From Letharia columbiana (lineage: Eukaryota; Ascomycota; Lecanoromycetes; Lecanorales; Parmeliaceae), in assembly GCF_014066305.1 (NCBI RefSeq), contig NW_023501172.1, positions 1 through 64,000 of the forward strand: a DNA stretch of 64,000 nt, given 5' to 3'. Below the pieces are notes generated by a model, which was given only the letters and a program-made list of their open reading frames with translations, did no database searches and was not told where the DNA came from. Every line of letters begins with the position of its first letter. The stretch's first letter is position 1. Both the position numbers and the translations under genes were made by a program. Positions 27,371 to 42,621 of this stretch are shown here, in pieces.

Positions 27371-30300
27371 AATTAATTAAAAAGACTTTAATATTATATT
27401 AAATATATTTAAATTAAATTAATTATAAATATTATTAAACTTAATAATAAAGTAATAATAGTTTAAACTTAATACTAATAAATTATAGATTAAAAAATTA
27501 ATTAAATTTATTTAAACTATTAAATAAAAGTTAAATATATTTATAATTATATATATCGCGATAGTATAAAATAAATTAAAAAATAAGTATAATCTAAAGT
27601 TTTTTTAAAAGTTATTAGAGTTTAATAATATTTTTTTAATAAAAAAATAGAGATCTTATTTACGTTTAAATAAGAAGATTATATTATTAAAATCGAAAGC
27701 GATAAAGAATCGCTATATAACTTCTTATATAATCTATTTTAAACGAAATTAATAAAGCTATAATACTATTTAAAGAACTTTTTTTAAAAAGATTAAATTT
27801 ACTATTTAACTTCTTTAGTCGAAATATTAATTCTTTTTATTTCTAAAAAAAATAAATTTTTTTATTTTTATATTAATTATTAGAGTTTAAATATAATAAC
27901 TATTAAAAATCGATACTCGCTATCTCTAATTATTAAGACTCTAAATTACTTATATAAATCTAAAATCTTTATAAAGCTAAATCTTAAAAATATCTATTAT
28001 TAAATTTAAATTAAAGAAGATAATAAGTAGAAAATAGCGTTTTATAATTATTATAATTACTTCGAATATCTAATTATATCTTTTAAGCTCGCTAATATCT
28101 TAATAACTTTTTAAATATATATTAATAAAGCTTTTATAAATTTAATAGATATAATATATATAATATATTTAGATAATATTCTAATTTATAATATTAATTT
28201 AACGAAGTATTAATAATATATTAAATAAGTACTTAAGCGTTTATACTAGTTTTAATTATACGCTAATCTTAAAAAATATTAATTCTATATTAAATAAATT
28301 AAGTTTTTAAAATTTATTATATTAATTAAAGATATCGCGATAAATTAGAAATATATTACTATTATTAAAAAATAATTAAAATTAAAAAATTATTAAAATA
28401 TATAAGTCTTTTTAAACTTTATTAATTTTTATTAATAATTTATTTATAGTTATTTTAATATAATAATATTACTTATTAATTTATTTAAAGAAAATAAAAA
28501 TAATAAGAAATCTAGATTATTAAAGTAAATAAAAAATGTTAAATTAGCGTTTTAATAGCTCTAAAGCACTTTTATAATCGCGCTATTTCTATATTATTAC
28601 GATTTAAATTTAAAGTTATATCTTAAAATTAATATTTTTAACTTCGATATAAAAATTATACTTTTATAATTAAATAAAAATAATTATTAATAATTAGTAA
28701 TATTCTAATTTAAAAAAATTATTTCTATAAAATAAAACTATAAAATCTATAATTAAAAGTTATTTACTATTATAATATTTATAAAATAATAATATTACTA
28801 TCTAGAAGATAATATATTTTATATTAAAATTCTAATAAATTATAATAATTTTAAAGATTTTATAAAGTAGAAGAAATTAAATTTTAAATAAACTTATTAA
28901 ATATCTAAAGTTAACTATTTATAATTTTAAGATTTTTTATTAAATAAATAAACTAAATTCTATTAATTCGCTATCGCTATTACGCTTTAATTATAAAAAA
29001 ACTTCGCTATTAAATATTAAATTACTATTAATATTATAAAATAAATTTATATTTTAAATTAATAATAAGTAATTATAAAGAGATAAGAAGCTTATAGCGA
29101 TAGCGCTTATATTTTATATTATTAATATTTAAATAATTATTTCTAGAAGAAAATTTAAAGTTATATAAAAGATTATTTATAATATATTTTAAAGATTAAT
29201 AAAAATATTAATTTAAGATTTATAAATTTATAATAATTAAATAAACTTTTTTTAAATTAATATTAATAAGTTAGCGATTAAATATCATATATATAATTAA
29301 ATATAAATTTTAAATTTTAAGAGACTATTAAAATATAATAGTTATCTTTATATCTCTAAAGATAAGATCTTAAAAAAAAGCTTATTAGTAAATATTATAA
29401 TAATTTATTATTTAAATACTTTAACGCTATAAAGATATATAAATTATTTATTTATAAATATTATTAAAATAAAAGCTTAAGATAAATTATCAATTATATT
29501 AAGATATATAATATTTATTAGCGAATTAAGACTTATATTTCTTTATAGCGAATTAATTTACTTTTATTATTATTAAGCTATAAAAAAATTTCTATAAATT
29601 TTATTATTAATTTATTAGTAAGTAAATATAAGAATATTATTTATAATATTATTCTAATTATAATAAATCGATTTATAAAAATAATAAAATATATTTTTAT
29701 ATTTATTATAATCGATATTACTTAATTAATAAAAGTATTTTATTTTAAAATAATATATCGCTATAGTATATTAAATAATATTATTAATAATAGAGACTCT
29801 ATATTTATTAATAACTTCTAATTTATTATTTACTTTTATTTTAAAATTAAATAATATTTAAATATTATCTTTTATTTATAAATTAATAAATAGACTAAGT
29901 AATAAAATTAGATATTAAAATACTTTTTATATATATTTACTAATAATAAATAAAACGTTTAAATAAAATAACTATTAATAATAGAGTTCGCTTATATAAA
30001 TAATTAATATTTCTTTATTAAAATAATATTATTCTTTCTAATATATAAATATTATTCTAAAATTTATTAAGAGATTAAGAATAACTTTATTAAAAGAGAG
30101 ATATTCGCTATAAATAATAGAATAAAGAAATTATAAATATTAAGAAATAAGATAATAAAGCGTCTTTATAGCGCTATTATAATTTAATTTAAATATTATA
30201 ATAAAATATATTAATTTTAAAGCTATAAGATAAATAATTTAATAATATTAGCGATTAAGAATTTAAAGTAAAAACGCTTAAGTAAGAAGTTATCTTATAA

Positions 30301-32848
30301 ATTTATAAAATTATTTTAAATTATAAATAAGATAAAAGCGTAAATATATTACTTACTTTTATTCTTAATATATAAAATTTATAATATCTTTTATATATTA
30401 TTATTTAAATTTTATTATAATCGCGATTATAATAATATAGTAAATATCTTTATATAAACTTTTAAGCTTATTAATAATAATAAGCTTTAAAAGATTAAAG
30501 AAATTATTAATAAGATTAAATATAAGAAAGATATTTAATATAAAGTTAAATAGATTAATTAAGATAAAGAGTATAATTAATAATTATTAAATAATAAACT
30601 TATTAATATTAGCGAGTTAATTTAAATTTATAAATAGATAAATAATAAGTAAAAGTATTAAATAATAGATAATAATAAGTCTCTTATTATTAAAGAGTTT
30701 ATTTAATTATATAAATTAATAATAAATAAGTAAACGCGATAAAATAAGATATAAATATTAATTAAATTAGATATATTTCTAGATAATATTTATACTATAC
30801 GCGTATTTCTTTATATTTATTATTATTAAAATATAAATTAATTAAATAATTATATTATTTAACTATCTATTAAACTCTATTATAAAGAAAATATATTATA
30901 TTAAAGTATATATTATTAATATAAATATATTTTTATTTAAGATAACTATTAAAGAATTATCTAAAAATCTTATATTAGCGCTATTATTAAAAAAAGATTA
31001 TTATTTAAATATTCTTCGCTATCTTAATATTAAATTCTAAATTAAATTTATTAATTTATTACTTTAATAAGAAGATAATTAAAGTATAATCTTCGAGTTA
31101 ATACTCTTTAATATTCGCTATATATTAATAAAGACTCTTAAACTTCTTCTTTAATAACTTATTTATTTTCTTTAATTCTATTATACGCTTATTTATTATT
31201 ATAAATTAATTTTAAAAATTTATAATTATAATAAAAGCGATTAAAGTTATCGCTATTATATATCTCTATAATTTATATTATTAAATAATCTTTTTATCGA
31301 GCTTAATTTATTAATAAAATATTTATTAAAATTATTTAACGCGATAATAGTATTATATCGATTTTCTTATCTACGTTTAAAGATATAGAAAAATTTTAAT
31401 ATAGCGATTAATACTATATCTTTTAATCTTATAATTATTATAAAAGAGAGACTTATCTTAAATATATAAATTATTATCTTAATAAAAATAAGTTTTATAT
31501 AATAAATTAGATATTAGAATTTATTAATAATTATATATATAAAGTAATAATAATAGAAATAGTTAGAGATTAGTAATCGCGTTTATAAGAGTAACTATAT
31601 ATTTATTATTAAAGTTATTATTATTATTAAAAAAGAGTATTATAAAATTATTAATTTATATATTAATATAATTAATAATAATAAAATACTTATAATAAAG
31701 AAAGATAGATTATTAATATAATAAGATATATTATATTTATATTAATATTAATATTAACGTTATAATAATAAAGTAAATACTTATAAAAGAGATATTAGAA
31801 GTTATAAAAAATAAAATAAATAATTTAAAGAGAGTTTTTATATTCTCTAGTCTAGCGTTAATATTAATAGATAATATTTAATAATATAGATATTAGCGAT
31901 ATAATAATAATTTTCTACTATCTATAGAGTCGCGTTATCTAGCTATTATTATTATTCTATTATTATTATTAATTAATAATTAAAAACGTTATCGCGAACG
32001 CGTCGCTCTTTTTTTTTCGAATATCTATAATAGAGATTATTACTACGTTATTTCGTTATTAATATATTACGCTATAGAAATAATATTACTTATAGAAAAA
32101 CTCTTCTATCTTCTTTTATCTATTAACATTTTTTTATTCTATTATAAATTTCTAAATTAAATATTTATTCGCTATAAGAGCTATTAATTAGCGCTATAGA
32201 AATATTAATATTAAGCGTATTAACTTATTATAGATTATTATCGATTAATATTATAAAAGCGATATTATTCTTAAGAGTAGTATTAATATTATTATATAAT
32301 ATATTAATAGCGCGTCTATAATACGTAATAGTTAATTCTATCGCGTTATTAAAACGATATCGTAATAGATTAACTCTTTTCTCTTATTTCTCTACTAAGA
32401 TTTAAAGATTTTTTAATAAATATTCTATTTATTTAAACGTTTAAAAATTAGAATCTAGAAGAAAAAGTAATTATTAAATCTAATATTATTATAAACCTTA
32501 CTACTACTTATACTAAGACTTCGATATTATATATATTATATTAAAATCCCTTTTAGAATTTAATTTTAATAATATATTTTATATATCTAGAAGCTTAGCG
32601 AATATAGATCTACTTTATATATTTTAAAGTTTTAATATTTTTTAAAGATTAATTCTATTATTAAATATATTATTAAATTCTATAACGACTATATATCTTT
32701 TATAATCTATATTCGCTAGCTAATCGCTAGTAAACTACGCCTTTATATCTATCTTATTCTTTTATATATACTAATAAGATCTCGAGAAAATTATATCTAT
32801 AAGAACTTTAGCTAAATCGCTTAAATTTAAAGTTAAGAAGTTAAAAAG
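27371..32848 (+). mobile_element. RIP-degraded gypsy-type pol, second family, plus strand
   Basis: The integrase core is readable at about 29630-30070 despite many stops. NRDSIFINNF matches the 'SDRGS.FTS.FW' block containing the second catalytic Asp, and IEFAYINN at 29981-30004 matches the highly conserved 'AEFAYNNS' block. Around 28300-28500 a frame resembles the post-RT 'FLGF.NFYRRFI' segment, so pol runs left to right. LTRs were not found, and the 5' part seems lost against the LTR at 27370. The last kilobase (31.9-32.8 kb) has more gcg/cgcg words and no recognisable feature. Confidence 0.6.
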
Positions 32849-35800
32849 TATAGATATAATATTAATATAGATATATTAAATAAGATAACTAAGATATTAA
32901 ACTATATAGATAGAAGAGAGATATTAAATAGTAGATAAATATCTCTATTAAGACACGCTAGGCCTAAATAGATTAGAGAGTTAAATAATATATTAAGAAT
33001 ATAGAATCCGCTTATAATACTATTCTTCTCTCGTTATAAAATTATATTTTATAATTAGTAAGTAGAAAGATAGAAAAATAGATATATATATACGCTTAAC
33101 GTCTAAAAAAATAATAAAAGTAGTAAAGAAATAATCGTATCCGGGAATTTTAGTATTATACTTTTCTTTATAAGAGATATTAGAGATAATAGTAGCTTTC
33201 TATATTTACGTTATAGTAATATCGCTAGCTAGAATATAGATATATATAGAGAGTCTAGTTAAGAGAAAATTAATATAGTATAATAAAAATAATATTTATT
33301 AACGTAGAGATAAATAGTAGTAATTTTCGAATTTATATTTAAGTGAATAGAATATCGATAAAATAATATAACGTAATTAATCGAAGGCTCTCGAATTAAA
33401 CTAAGCCGTAGACGCTAAAAACTCTAATTTAATATTAAGTAAGTTTCTCTCTAGAATATTATATAATCGATATTAATAAAGACTATTAATAGCGATAGTA
33501 AGATTTATAAGATAATATACTATAACTTTAAAAGATAATTTAAGTATTTATTAATAAAGAAATTCTACGCGAAAGATTCTATATAATATAATCTATAATC
33601 GATATTAATCTAAGAAATTAATTTTTAGATTTAAATAAATAAAACTATTACGAAGATATTAAATAATTTTAATTTAATTAAAAATAAGATATTTAAGATA
33701 ATTTTAATATTTTATAAATTAACTCTTTATAGATAAGACTCTTTAGAATATTATTTATAAAAGTCGTCTATTAAATCTTAATAATTTTCGAATTTATCGC
33801 TATTTATATTATATTAGATAAGATTATTATCGAGATTTTTCTATTTAACTTTATATTTAAAATAATTATAAATTAATTTAAAGATAAATATTTCTTTAAT
33901 AATCTATTCGATTTAATTATTAATAGTAATATATTTCGATAGAAAATTTATCTACTCTAGTAAGAGATTATTTATTATAAAACTTAAGAGATTAGAGTAA
34001 AAGATATTATAGATCTTTATAGTTAACGAAAGTTTTAGATAATATAAGATTTTTATAAAATCTATAATCTTAAATAAATTAAGTCTCTTATAATTTAATT
34101 TATAAGAAAAATAATTAAAAATAATATTCTTACTACTTAAAAAGATCGTATAATCTATTTAAAAAGTAATCTTTTATTAATATTTTTTAATTTATATAAC
34201 TATAATCTTTTAAACGCGATTTATATTACTTTAAATATACTTAAAAACTTATTTTATATAATTTATAATATTCTTTATTTAAGTAATATTAAGACGTTTA
34301 TATATAATTTTATAATTAATAATATTTAAACTAAAAATTATTTAAGAATAAAATCTCTTATTTATAAGAAAAGATAAGATATTAATAATTATTAAGATAG
34401 TATTATTATTAATAAATTTAATAATAAATAATTATTTTATTTAATTATTCTATATATAATTATAATATATTTAAAAATAACGCTTTATATTCTAATTTAC
34501 TTACTTAATTTATTTATTAATTTTAAAATAAAATACTATTAATAGCTTAGCTATAATATTTAATTTTTTATAAAAAAACTTTTATATAATAGCTATAAAT
34601 TAAGAGTTTTAATTTAATATTATTAAGATTAATAGATTATATAAATAAAATACTTCTTTAAATAATAAATTAATTATCTTTTTAATAGTAATATTTTTAT
34701 TAATATTAAAATAGACTATATAATAATATCTCTTAATAAATTAATTAATCGCTATTTAAATAATATTATAATTATTAAATATAAATAAGTTTATAACGAA
34801 GTCAATTAATATATTTTATTATTATTTTTATAGAGATTAATAGAGATTATAATAAATTATATTTTTAATTATAAAACGCTTTAGTTTTTTAATAGATATA
34901 GTAATTTTAAATATAAATAGCTATTATTATTATTATTTCTTATTAATAATATTCTCTTTTAAATAGTTTATAAATATATATTATCTCGAAATAGTTATAG
35001 AATAATTAATTATATATCTCTTAAATAATATTAATATATATATTATTAAATATTTATAAACGATTCTTATAATAAAGTATCTTATTTTATATAAAGTACT
35101 TATTAAGAGTAATTTTTTAAAACTTATTTTTATCTTCGACGATAGCGTTATGAATTTTAATATAATAGTTATTCTTTTTATTAATCTCTACTATCTTATA
35201 ATAAATAGAGTTATTAATTATATATATATTAATATATTCGCTATTTAATTTTAATTAATTAAAAATAAGAATTATTTAATATTATTAATATAATTATTTA
35301 TTTTTAAAATTAATTAATTTATATTTAGCTATTTATATAAATATATTTATTTTAATATTCTAAGATCTAAATTAATAAATAATCTTTATATTAAATTTTA
35401 ATAATATATCTAAATATCGAGCTTAGCGTTAACTAAGATTTCTTTTCTTAATAAAATATATTAATTCTTTATAATTAATAAAGATTTTAATAGAAATATT
35501 TATATATTTTAATTTAAGACGCTAGTATTCTAAATAGCGAATAATTATTAATAATTTCTTATTATAGATCTAATAATTATATTTAATTAAGATTAGATTT
35601 TTATTATAAAAGACTATTAAGTAAAATATTTCTTTATTATTATATTAGAAAAGAATATCTTTATTAATATAGTTAAAAGAGTTAATCTTTAAAATAATCT
35701 TTTTTATTTTATTAAAATAATATAAAATTAAAATTTTAATAATAGCGACTTTTAGAAGATAAAAAGTCTTTTAATATATTAAGAATTAATTAAATATAAT

Positions 35801-38800
35801 TTCTTTTATTATAAATTTTATTATAAATTTAATTATTTTAAAGAAGTCTCTAATAAATCGTTAATAAAAATTATAAAATTCGATAAAGGTTTATATCTCT
35901 TTAAGATTAATAGATATAGTTTACTTAATAATAGTTTAAATTTTAATAAAATTTATTTATAATCTATTTATAGATATTAATAAATCTAGAAATTTAATTT
36001 TTTAAATATAAAATTTATATTTAAGAATATTTATCTAAAGATTAATATTTTTTAATTTCTAAAGAATTTATCTAACGTATTAAATATATTTCTTTTTTAT
36101 TTTATTATAAATAAATATATTATTAAGATAGATTTAATAAAAGTTATTTAGATACTTAAATAGAATATTATTTATATATTATTAATATATAATTAAGTCG
36201 TTAATTAAATCGAAGAAAAGAATTTAATATTTATATATTTTAAGAAAGATAATAAAAGTAATAAAATTCTCGCTATCGAGATATATATATAGTTTATTAA
36301 ACGCGACTATAATATCTAATTAAGTAAGATATTTATATCTCTAAATTCTTATTAAAATCTTATCTATTAATAAAATTAAATATCGATTTCTTTTAATAAT
36401 AACGTTTAGCTTTTAATAGTTTATATAAAAATATAATTCTTTATTTAATTTTTTCGCGAATAGAATAAGTAAAATAAATAATATATAGTTTAATATTATA
36501 AATTTCTTCTTTAGATATTTATCTAGATACTTCTTTATCTATTTTAATTTATATCCTAATATTAAATAAATTCTACTTTTTAAAAGTTTTATTTTATTAA
36601 AATTATTATTAAATTTTAATTTATAATTATAAGAATAATATAGAGAAAGTATATTTATTTTAATTTTATTAAAAATATCTAGATAGTCATAATACTTCGA
36701 AGATAACTTATATTTTATCTTCTTAGAATTAATCTTATTAATATTATTAATCTAAATAAAATAATTAAAATTATAATATCTTTTATATTTCTTTTTTAAA
36801 TTATAAAAATAAAATTTATTAATTAATATATAAGATTCGCGAGCTATTTATATAATAAAAGATATATATAATATTAGCGAGTTATTATAGATCTTATTTA
36901 TTATTAATATAAATAATTTATTATCTTTTTTATAAACTAGTTAATAGTAAATCGCTATATTAATCTTAGCGATATTAATAAACTTAAATCTTTTATTATT
37001 CTTATTCTTATTTAATAAAAAAATATTTAAATTAATTTTATTATTATAGATAAATAAGAGAGAGCTTTATTATTTTAATATAATAGATAAAAAGATAAAT
37101 AATATAGATAATTAAAGCTTTAAAGTTAATAGAAAAAAAAGTTTATTTATTATTAATATTTAATTATTATTATAATTATATCGACTAGATAAAAAGAGTA
37201 TCTTATCTTATAATATATTAAGAACTATTTTATATTTATTTATTTAAAATTTTTTAATTATTATATTATATTTTAATAGTATAATTAATATTAGATATAT
37301 TTCTTTTTAATAGTCTTTTATTATTATTATAAAGAGTAAATAATATATAATTAATTATTTTATAATTTAATCGTTATAATCTCTTAATAATTTAAATTAT
37401 AATAATAAAAGTAATTTTAGATATAAAACTTTATATATTATTAAGATTAAAGATTTATTTATAATTATATAAATATTAATATATTTATTATCTATAAGAG
37501 AGTTTTTAAATAAATATTTTCTTTTTTATAAAGATAGTATAATTTATATATAAAAAGAATAATATACTAAGACGTTATTAAAAATATCTATTAAATATAC
37601 TTTATAAGTATCTCTTATTATAACTTTAAAAGAGATTATTTATTTTTCAAATTTAAAGAAGAATTATTACTATCTATAATATCGATATTATTAATTTTAA
37701 ATTCTTTATTTATTTTTATCGCGTAAAATTATACTTTCTTAAAGGTCTTTTTATTAATCTTAATTTAAATAATTATTATATAATTTTTTTAATAATAATC
37801 TTTTTTATTATAATTATAATATATTAATTTTCTTAATTTTAAATTAATTATAATATTTAAAGACGTAGTAATTATATTTAAATTAAATTTAATAATAAAT
37901 ATAAAATATATATTAATTATAAATATTATTATTAATATTTATATTATAATTAACTTAATAATAATTTTTATAAATTTAAAATTTTTATAATTAATATATT
38001 ATAAGTTATTTAGCTTTTAAAGATATTCTTTTATAGTTTTTAAAATAGTAAAATCTTTTATAATCTATTATATCTCCTTTAGTTTCTTTCTTAATTTCTT
38101 AAAAAGATAATTTTTTAATATAAGAGTTTTCTTAATATTAAGAATAATATCTAAATTAATAAAATTTAAATAGAAATTAATAAAGAATCGAGTTTCTTAT
38201 TATAGAGTATATATATTATATAATATATTATTATATTAATTTAAATTCTTATAGATATTAATTAATTTATTTATAATTTTAATAAAAGATTAATATAAAT
38301 TAATAGAGTTTTAAAGTTTTTTATATATTATATATTATATAATTTTATTATCGAGTTATAAGATTATATAAATTATTTTAAAGTTTTTAATAAGATAATA
38401 ATCGCTATTAATCTTAAATTTCTATTTTATTTTAAAGAATTAATTATTTTAGATAAGATTAATATTATTAATAAATAGAGATAAATTTAAAATCTTAATT
38501 AATTTTTCTTTTAATTATCTAGATATATATTTCTTCTTAATTAAAAATAATTATAAATCTTTTATTAATTATATATTAAGATTATTAACTTTTTATTATA
38601 AAAAAATTATATTCTTCTAAAAGTCTTAAACTAATTAATTTATCTTCTTAATTATTTTATAAGTCTAATATAAATTATTTATAACTAGATTCTTTTTTAT
38701 TATAATAATATAATATTAAATAATAATCTTTTAAAAATTATCTCGCTTCTAACGAATTTTATTTAATATAATTATAAATTTATTAAATTAATACTTAGTT

Positions 38801-39795
38801 TAATATTATAATTATAAATTATTAATAATATTTTAAAATATATCTATTAAGTTAAACTTATTCGACTATATTATCTAATAAAACTAATATTTATTAAAAT
38901 TTAATTTACTTTAATAAGATCTTAATTTAATTTATTTTTTTAATATTAAACTTTATTATAGAAAAGAAGAAAGAAAGATTTAAAATAAAGTAAAGAGAAG
39001 TTTAAATACTTCGAAAGAATAGATATTAGAAATATTAGATATATTAGAAAATAATAAAATCTCTCTAAAGCGTTAAAATTATTTAATATTAAGAATAAAA
39101 TTTTTTACTATAAAGCTTAAGATAAGATTATTTCTTTATAAAGATTTAATATATTTATTTCTTAATTATTTAAGACGTTAAAAAGATTATAAATACTTTA
39201 AATAGTAATTTTTTAAGTATACTTACTTCGCTTAAAGAGTTTTTTATCTTATAAAGAAGTTATATATAAGAAAGTTTCGAAAAATAACATCTTAAATTAA
39301 TTATAACTTAATTATTTTTTATCTAATTAAAATCTTATTAAAACTTTAGATATTATAATATATAAAGTTATAAATAATATTATTAATATATATTTTAAAT
39401 ATAAAAATATAAAATAATATTAGCTATTTCTTTTAATTCGCTAGTTATATAAATAATTTAATATCTTCTTTATCTCTTAACTACTATTTATTAAGATTAT
39501 TTCGCTATCTTATTTAAACTCTTTAAAATCGATTTATCTATTTAATAGACTTATTTAGAAATATAATAATTTAATTTAATTTCTTATTAAAGTCTTTATT
39601 AGCGCGTTTCTTTAATTTTTTTTCTTAATATAAATAAAATAAATAAGTTAATCTTAATTATAGTATTAGAATTAATATAAATATAATATTAATATAGATA
39701 TATTAAATAAGATAATTAAGATATCGAATTATATAGATAGAAAGAAGATATAATATAATAGAGAATATCTTCGTTAGAATTTATAAAGTTGAATT
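32849..39795 (-). mobile_element. RIP-degraded Ty3/gypsy retrotransposon, family 1, minus strand
   Basis: Same family as 20513-27370, in opposite orientation. The LTR-like ends at 32849-32970 and 39661-39795 are reverse complements of that element's LTRs. On the minus strand, 36400-36060 gives a reverse transcriptase skeleton including LDIIVAFNKLYIYLDS and IYLNNIFIYN (about 36160-36105). Sequence inside the left LTR (33000-33130) matches the reverse complement of 27060-27215. Confidence 0.7.
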
Positions 39796-40430
39796 TAAAT
39801 CTAAGTGTTAAATAGTATTAGCTTAATTAACTGTTGGGCTTCGTTTATTCTAGTAGTAAGTGAATTTTTCGCAATAACGTTAAAGGCTTTAAGAGGTATA
39901 AAGGGGTGTATATCTCTGAGACGTTTAGTAACGTTTAGAGCTACGAGTGAATAGTTTCATATATAATCGAAATTGTATAGAATTTGGTTTATAGATTGGT
40001 GGATTAGAATAATAGAATTATATGATTACATAAATAGGTGAAAGGATTATTAACCGATCCCGGACGCGTTTAATATAACTACGATATTTGAATATTAATT
40101 TAATCTACTAATAGTAGGCCAAACTTCATTATTTTTATAGCGTTAGAAAGCGCACACTGAGCTCTATAATTTACGAAATTATAAAGAAATAGTATTTATA
40201 GAAAGCTGATTATTTTAGAGTATAAGACTTCTATATATAAATTTTTAATAAGAGAGCTTAAAAGGGCTAGCGAGCTAACTTAGTTAGTCTAGTTAAAACG
40301 TAATAATCTTAAATTTATAATTAACTATATATATAAATTTAAGATTTTCTAGTTTAATTCTATCTTATTCTATTATATATATTAATATATTATATTAATA
40401 TAATAGAAATAATAAATTAAGTTATAGTAG
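39796..40430 (+). repeat. Direct repeat D, copy 1 (partly un-mutated)
   Basis: 39900-40430 aligns in the same orientation with 41270-41750. Shared words include aacgcgtttaatataacta, tttacgaaattataaag and tatatataaatttaagattt. Copy 1 keeps several CpA/TpG sites (gcgcacactgagctctataa) while copy 2 is fully RIP-mutated. The end of D recurs at 58125-58240. The arrangement resembles long terminal repeats around a 0.84-kb core, but no coding sequence is present. Confidence 0.65.
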
Positions 40431-40439
40431 TATTCTCCG

Positions 40440-41000
40440 CTTACTAAGTAATAATTTAACGTAAAATCTTAGAGAGCTAAGCCGTATTCTTAACGCTAAA
40501 AGTCTTATTATCGCTTAATTTCTCCGTAGTATTCTACGTAGTATTCTTCGTAATATTCTTTACATTTATCTATTATAATTTCTTCTCTTACTTCTTTTTT
40601 TATAAAGTATTAGACTAAGTAACTAGCTAAGTAATTAACTAAGTAAATAACTAATATAACGTAAGATCTTAAAGAGCTAAGCCGTATTCTTAATAATAAT
40701 AATCTTATTACCGCTTAGTTTCTCCGTAATATTCTTCGTATTTATCTATTATAGTTTCTTCTTTTACTTCTTTTTTTAGAGAGAGTATTAGATTAAGTAA
40801 TTAGCTAAGTAATTAACTAAGTAAATAACTAATATAACGTAAAATCTTAAAGAGCTAAGCTATATTTTTAACGATAATAGTTTTATTACCGCTTAATTTC
40901 TCCGTAATATTCTTCGCATTTATCTTCTATAATTTCTTCTCTTACTTCTTCTCTTATAGAGAGAGTATTAGATTAAGTAACTAGCTAAATAGCTAATTAA
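40440..41000. repeat. Tandem repeat, about 180-200-bp unit, three copies
   Basis: Units start near 40459, 40658 and 40838 with aacgtaa[ag]atctta[ag]agagcta, then a gcttaatttctccgtaatatt segment and a run of ctaagtaa words. An inverted relative occupies 55950-56340. Confidence 0.75.
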
Positions 41001-41269
41001 GTAAATAAGTAAATAATAAGTTAATAATTTAACTAAGTAAATTATTAAGCTAATATAATAAATAATATTAATTAAGCGACTAGTCGAGTATCGCTAGCTT
41101 AAAAGAAGTATATAAGAGAGAACGATAGCTATAAATCCGTTCGAGCTCTTTTTAAAAGCTTTTTAACGCGTTTATAAATAGTAGTAAGTAGCTATTAAGC
41201 TCGCTTACGGCCTCGATTATTAATAATAGCGAATTCGCGTTCATAGAGGCTCTAAGAGACGGGTAAAAG
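41001..41269. other. Spacer between tandem repeat and repeat D copy 2
   Basis: AT-rich with gcg/cgcg words typical of RIP that spares CpG. No open frame. Confidence 0.4.
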
Positions 41270-41750
41270 AGATATATATATTTAAAGCGTTTAATAACGT
41301 TTCCGCGAGAGATATTAAAAACGATTATATTTATATTAATGAAATTAATAGAATTAATAGAATAGTAAAAGAATAATAATTATATAAATAAATAGATGAA
41401 AGAATTATTATTTAATCTCGAACGCGTTTAATATAACTATTATATTTAAATATTTATTTAATTTATTAATAGTAGATTAAACTTCGAAATTTTTATATCG
41501 TTAGAAAGCGTAAACTAAGCTTTATAATTTACGAAATTATAAAGTAATAATATTTATAGAGAGCTAGTTATTTTAGAGTATAAAACTTCTATATATAAAT
41601 TTTTAATAAGAGAACTCGAGAGAATTAGCGGGCTAACTTAGCTAGTTTAACTAAAGAGCGTAATAACTCTAAATTTATAATTAACTATATATATAAATTT
41701 AAGATTTTCTAGCTTAGCTCTATCTTATTCTATTATATATATTAATAGAA
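41270..41750 (+). repeat. Direct repeat D, copy 2
   Basis: Pairs with 39900-40430, more heavily mutated than copy 1. It ends with atattaatagaataagatag, the start of a small local palindrome (41690-41790) in which tctatcttattctatt is repeated inverted. Confidence 0.65.
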
Positions 41751-41809
41751 TAAGATAGAGCTAAATTAGAAAATCTTAAATTTATATATATAGCTAATTA
41801 TTAATTTAT

Positions 41810-42295
41810 TAGGTCTACGCTTTTTAATTAGATATCGCGGGTAAATAAATTAGCGTTCGTAACTATTAAAAATCTCTTCCCTTACTTTTAACCTTTTAAT
41901 AACTTTACTATTTTCTATTAAAATTTTGAGATTTTTTTTTTAAATTATAGCCCGAAACTTACGCTTTTTAATAATGAAAAAATTTCGAAATTCGGTCTTA
42001 TAATTATTAAAGCGTAAGGAATTCAAATATCGCTTATTAAAGTTCGCTCGACAGCCCTAATCAAAAAACAGATGTATATTATTTAATTTTAGAATAACTT
42101 TTTTATTTTCTATTAAAATTTTAAAATTTTTTATTTAAATTATAGAACGTAATATGAGCTTTCAGATAAAAAAAGAATTACTAAATTTAGTCTTATAGAT
42201 ATTTAAAGGCAAGGAATTCAGATATCGCTCACTAAAGATCGCTTATCAAAGATCGCTTATTAAATTTACTCGACAGCCCTAATCAAAAAAAATGG
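41810..42295. mobile_element. Mariner-like terminal fragments, left side of the gene island
   Basis: Two related blocks each end in ctcgacagccctaatcaaaaa (about 42045-42068 and 42268-42292), preceded by attattaaagcgtaaggaat or a variant and a ttctattaaaatttt run. The reverse complement of 57845-58030 matches the first block. The ending resembles the termini of fungal Tc1/mariner MITEs. No transposase frame is visible. Confidence 0.55.
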
Positions 42296-42621
42296 TTATG
42301 AATTTAATTCATAGGCCTTTACTCGTAATATTATAAAATTATAAAATAATTAAAATAAGAAGATTCTTTAAAAGAATTTTAGAGTAGATACGTTAAATCT
42401 TATAATAAATCTTTATTTATAGATGATACTTATAATATTCTTATTACATAACTAGCCTATATAGATCATTACGAAAAACCCTCTGCCGACCTTAATATAC
42501 GGCTTGCTACTGTATATTGACTGGTATAATCGTCCAAACTAAAACAAAAATCCCCGATCCTCAAAATTCTTCTCTTGCTTCCTTAGACTTAGCTCATTCG
42601 CAACTCAAAGACTGCCGCGCG
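42296..42621. other. Transition from RIP DNA to gene island
   Basis: AT-rich until about 42440, then base composition becomes normal. An open frame in phase with the following gene extends back to 42517 but has no ATG, so it is treated as leader. Confidence 0.5.
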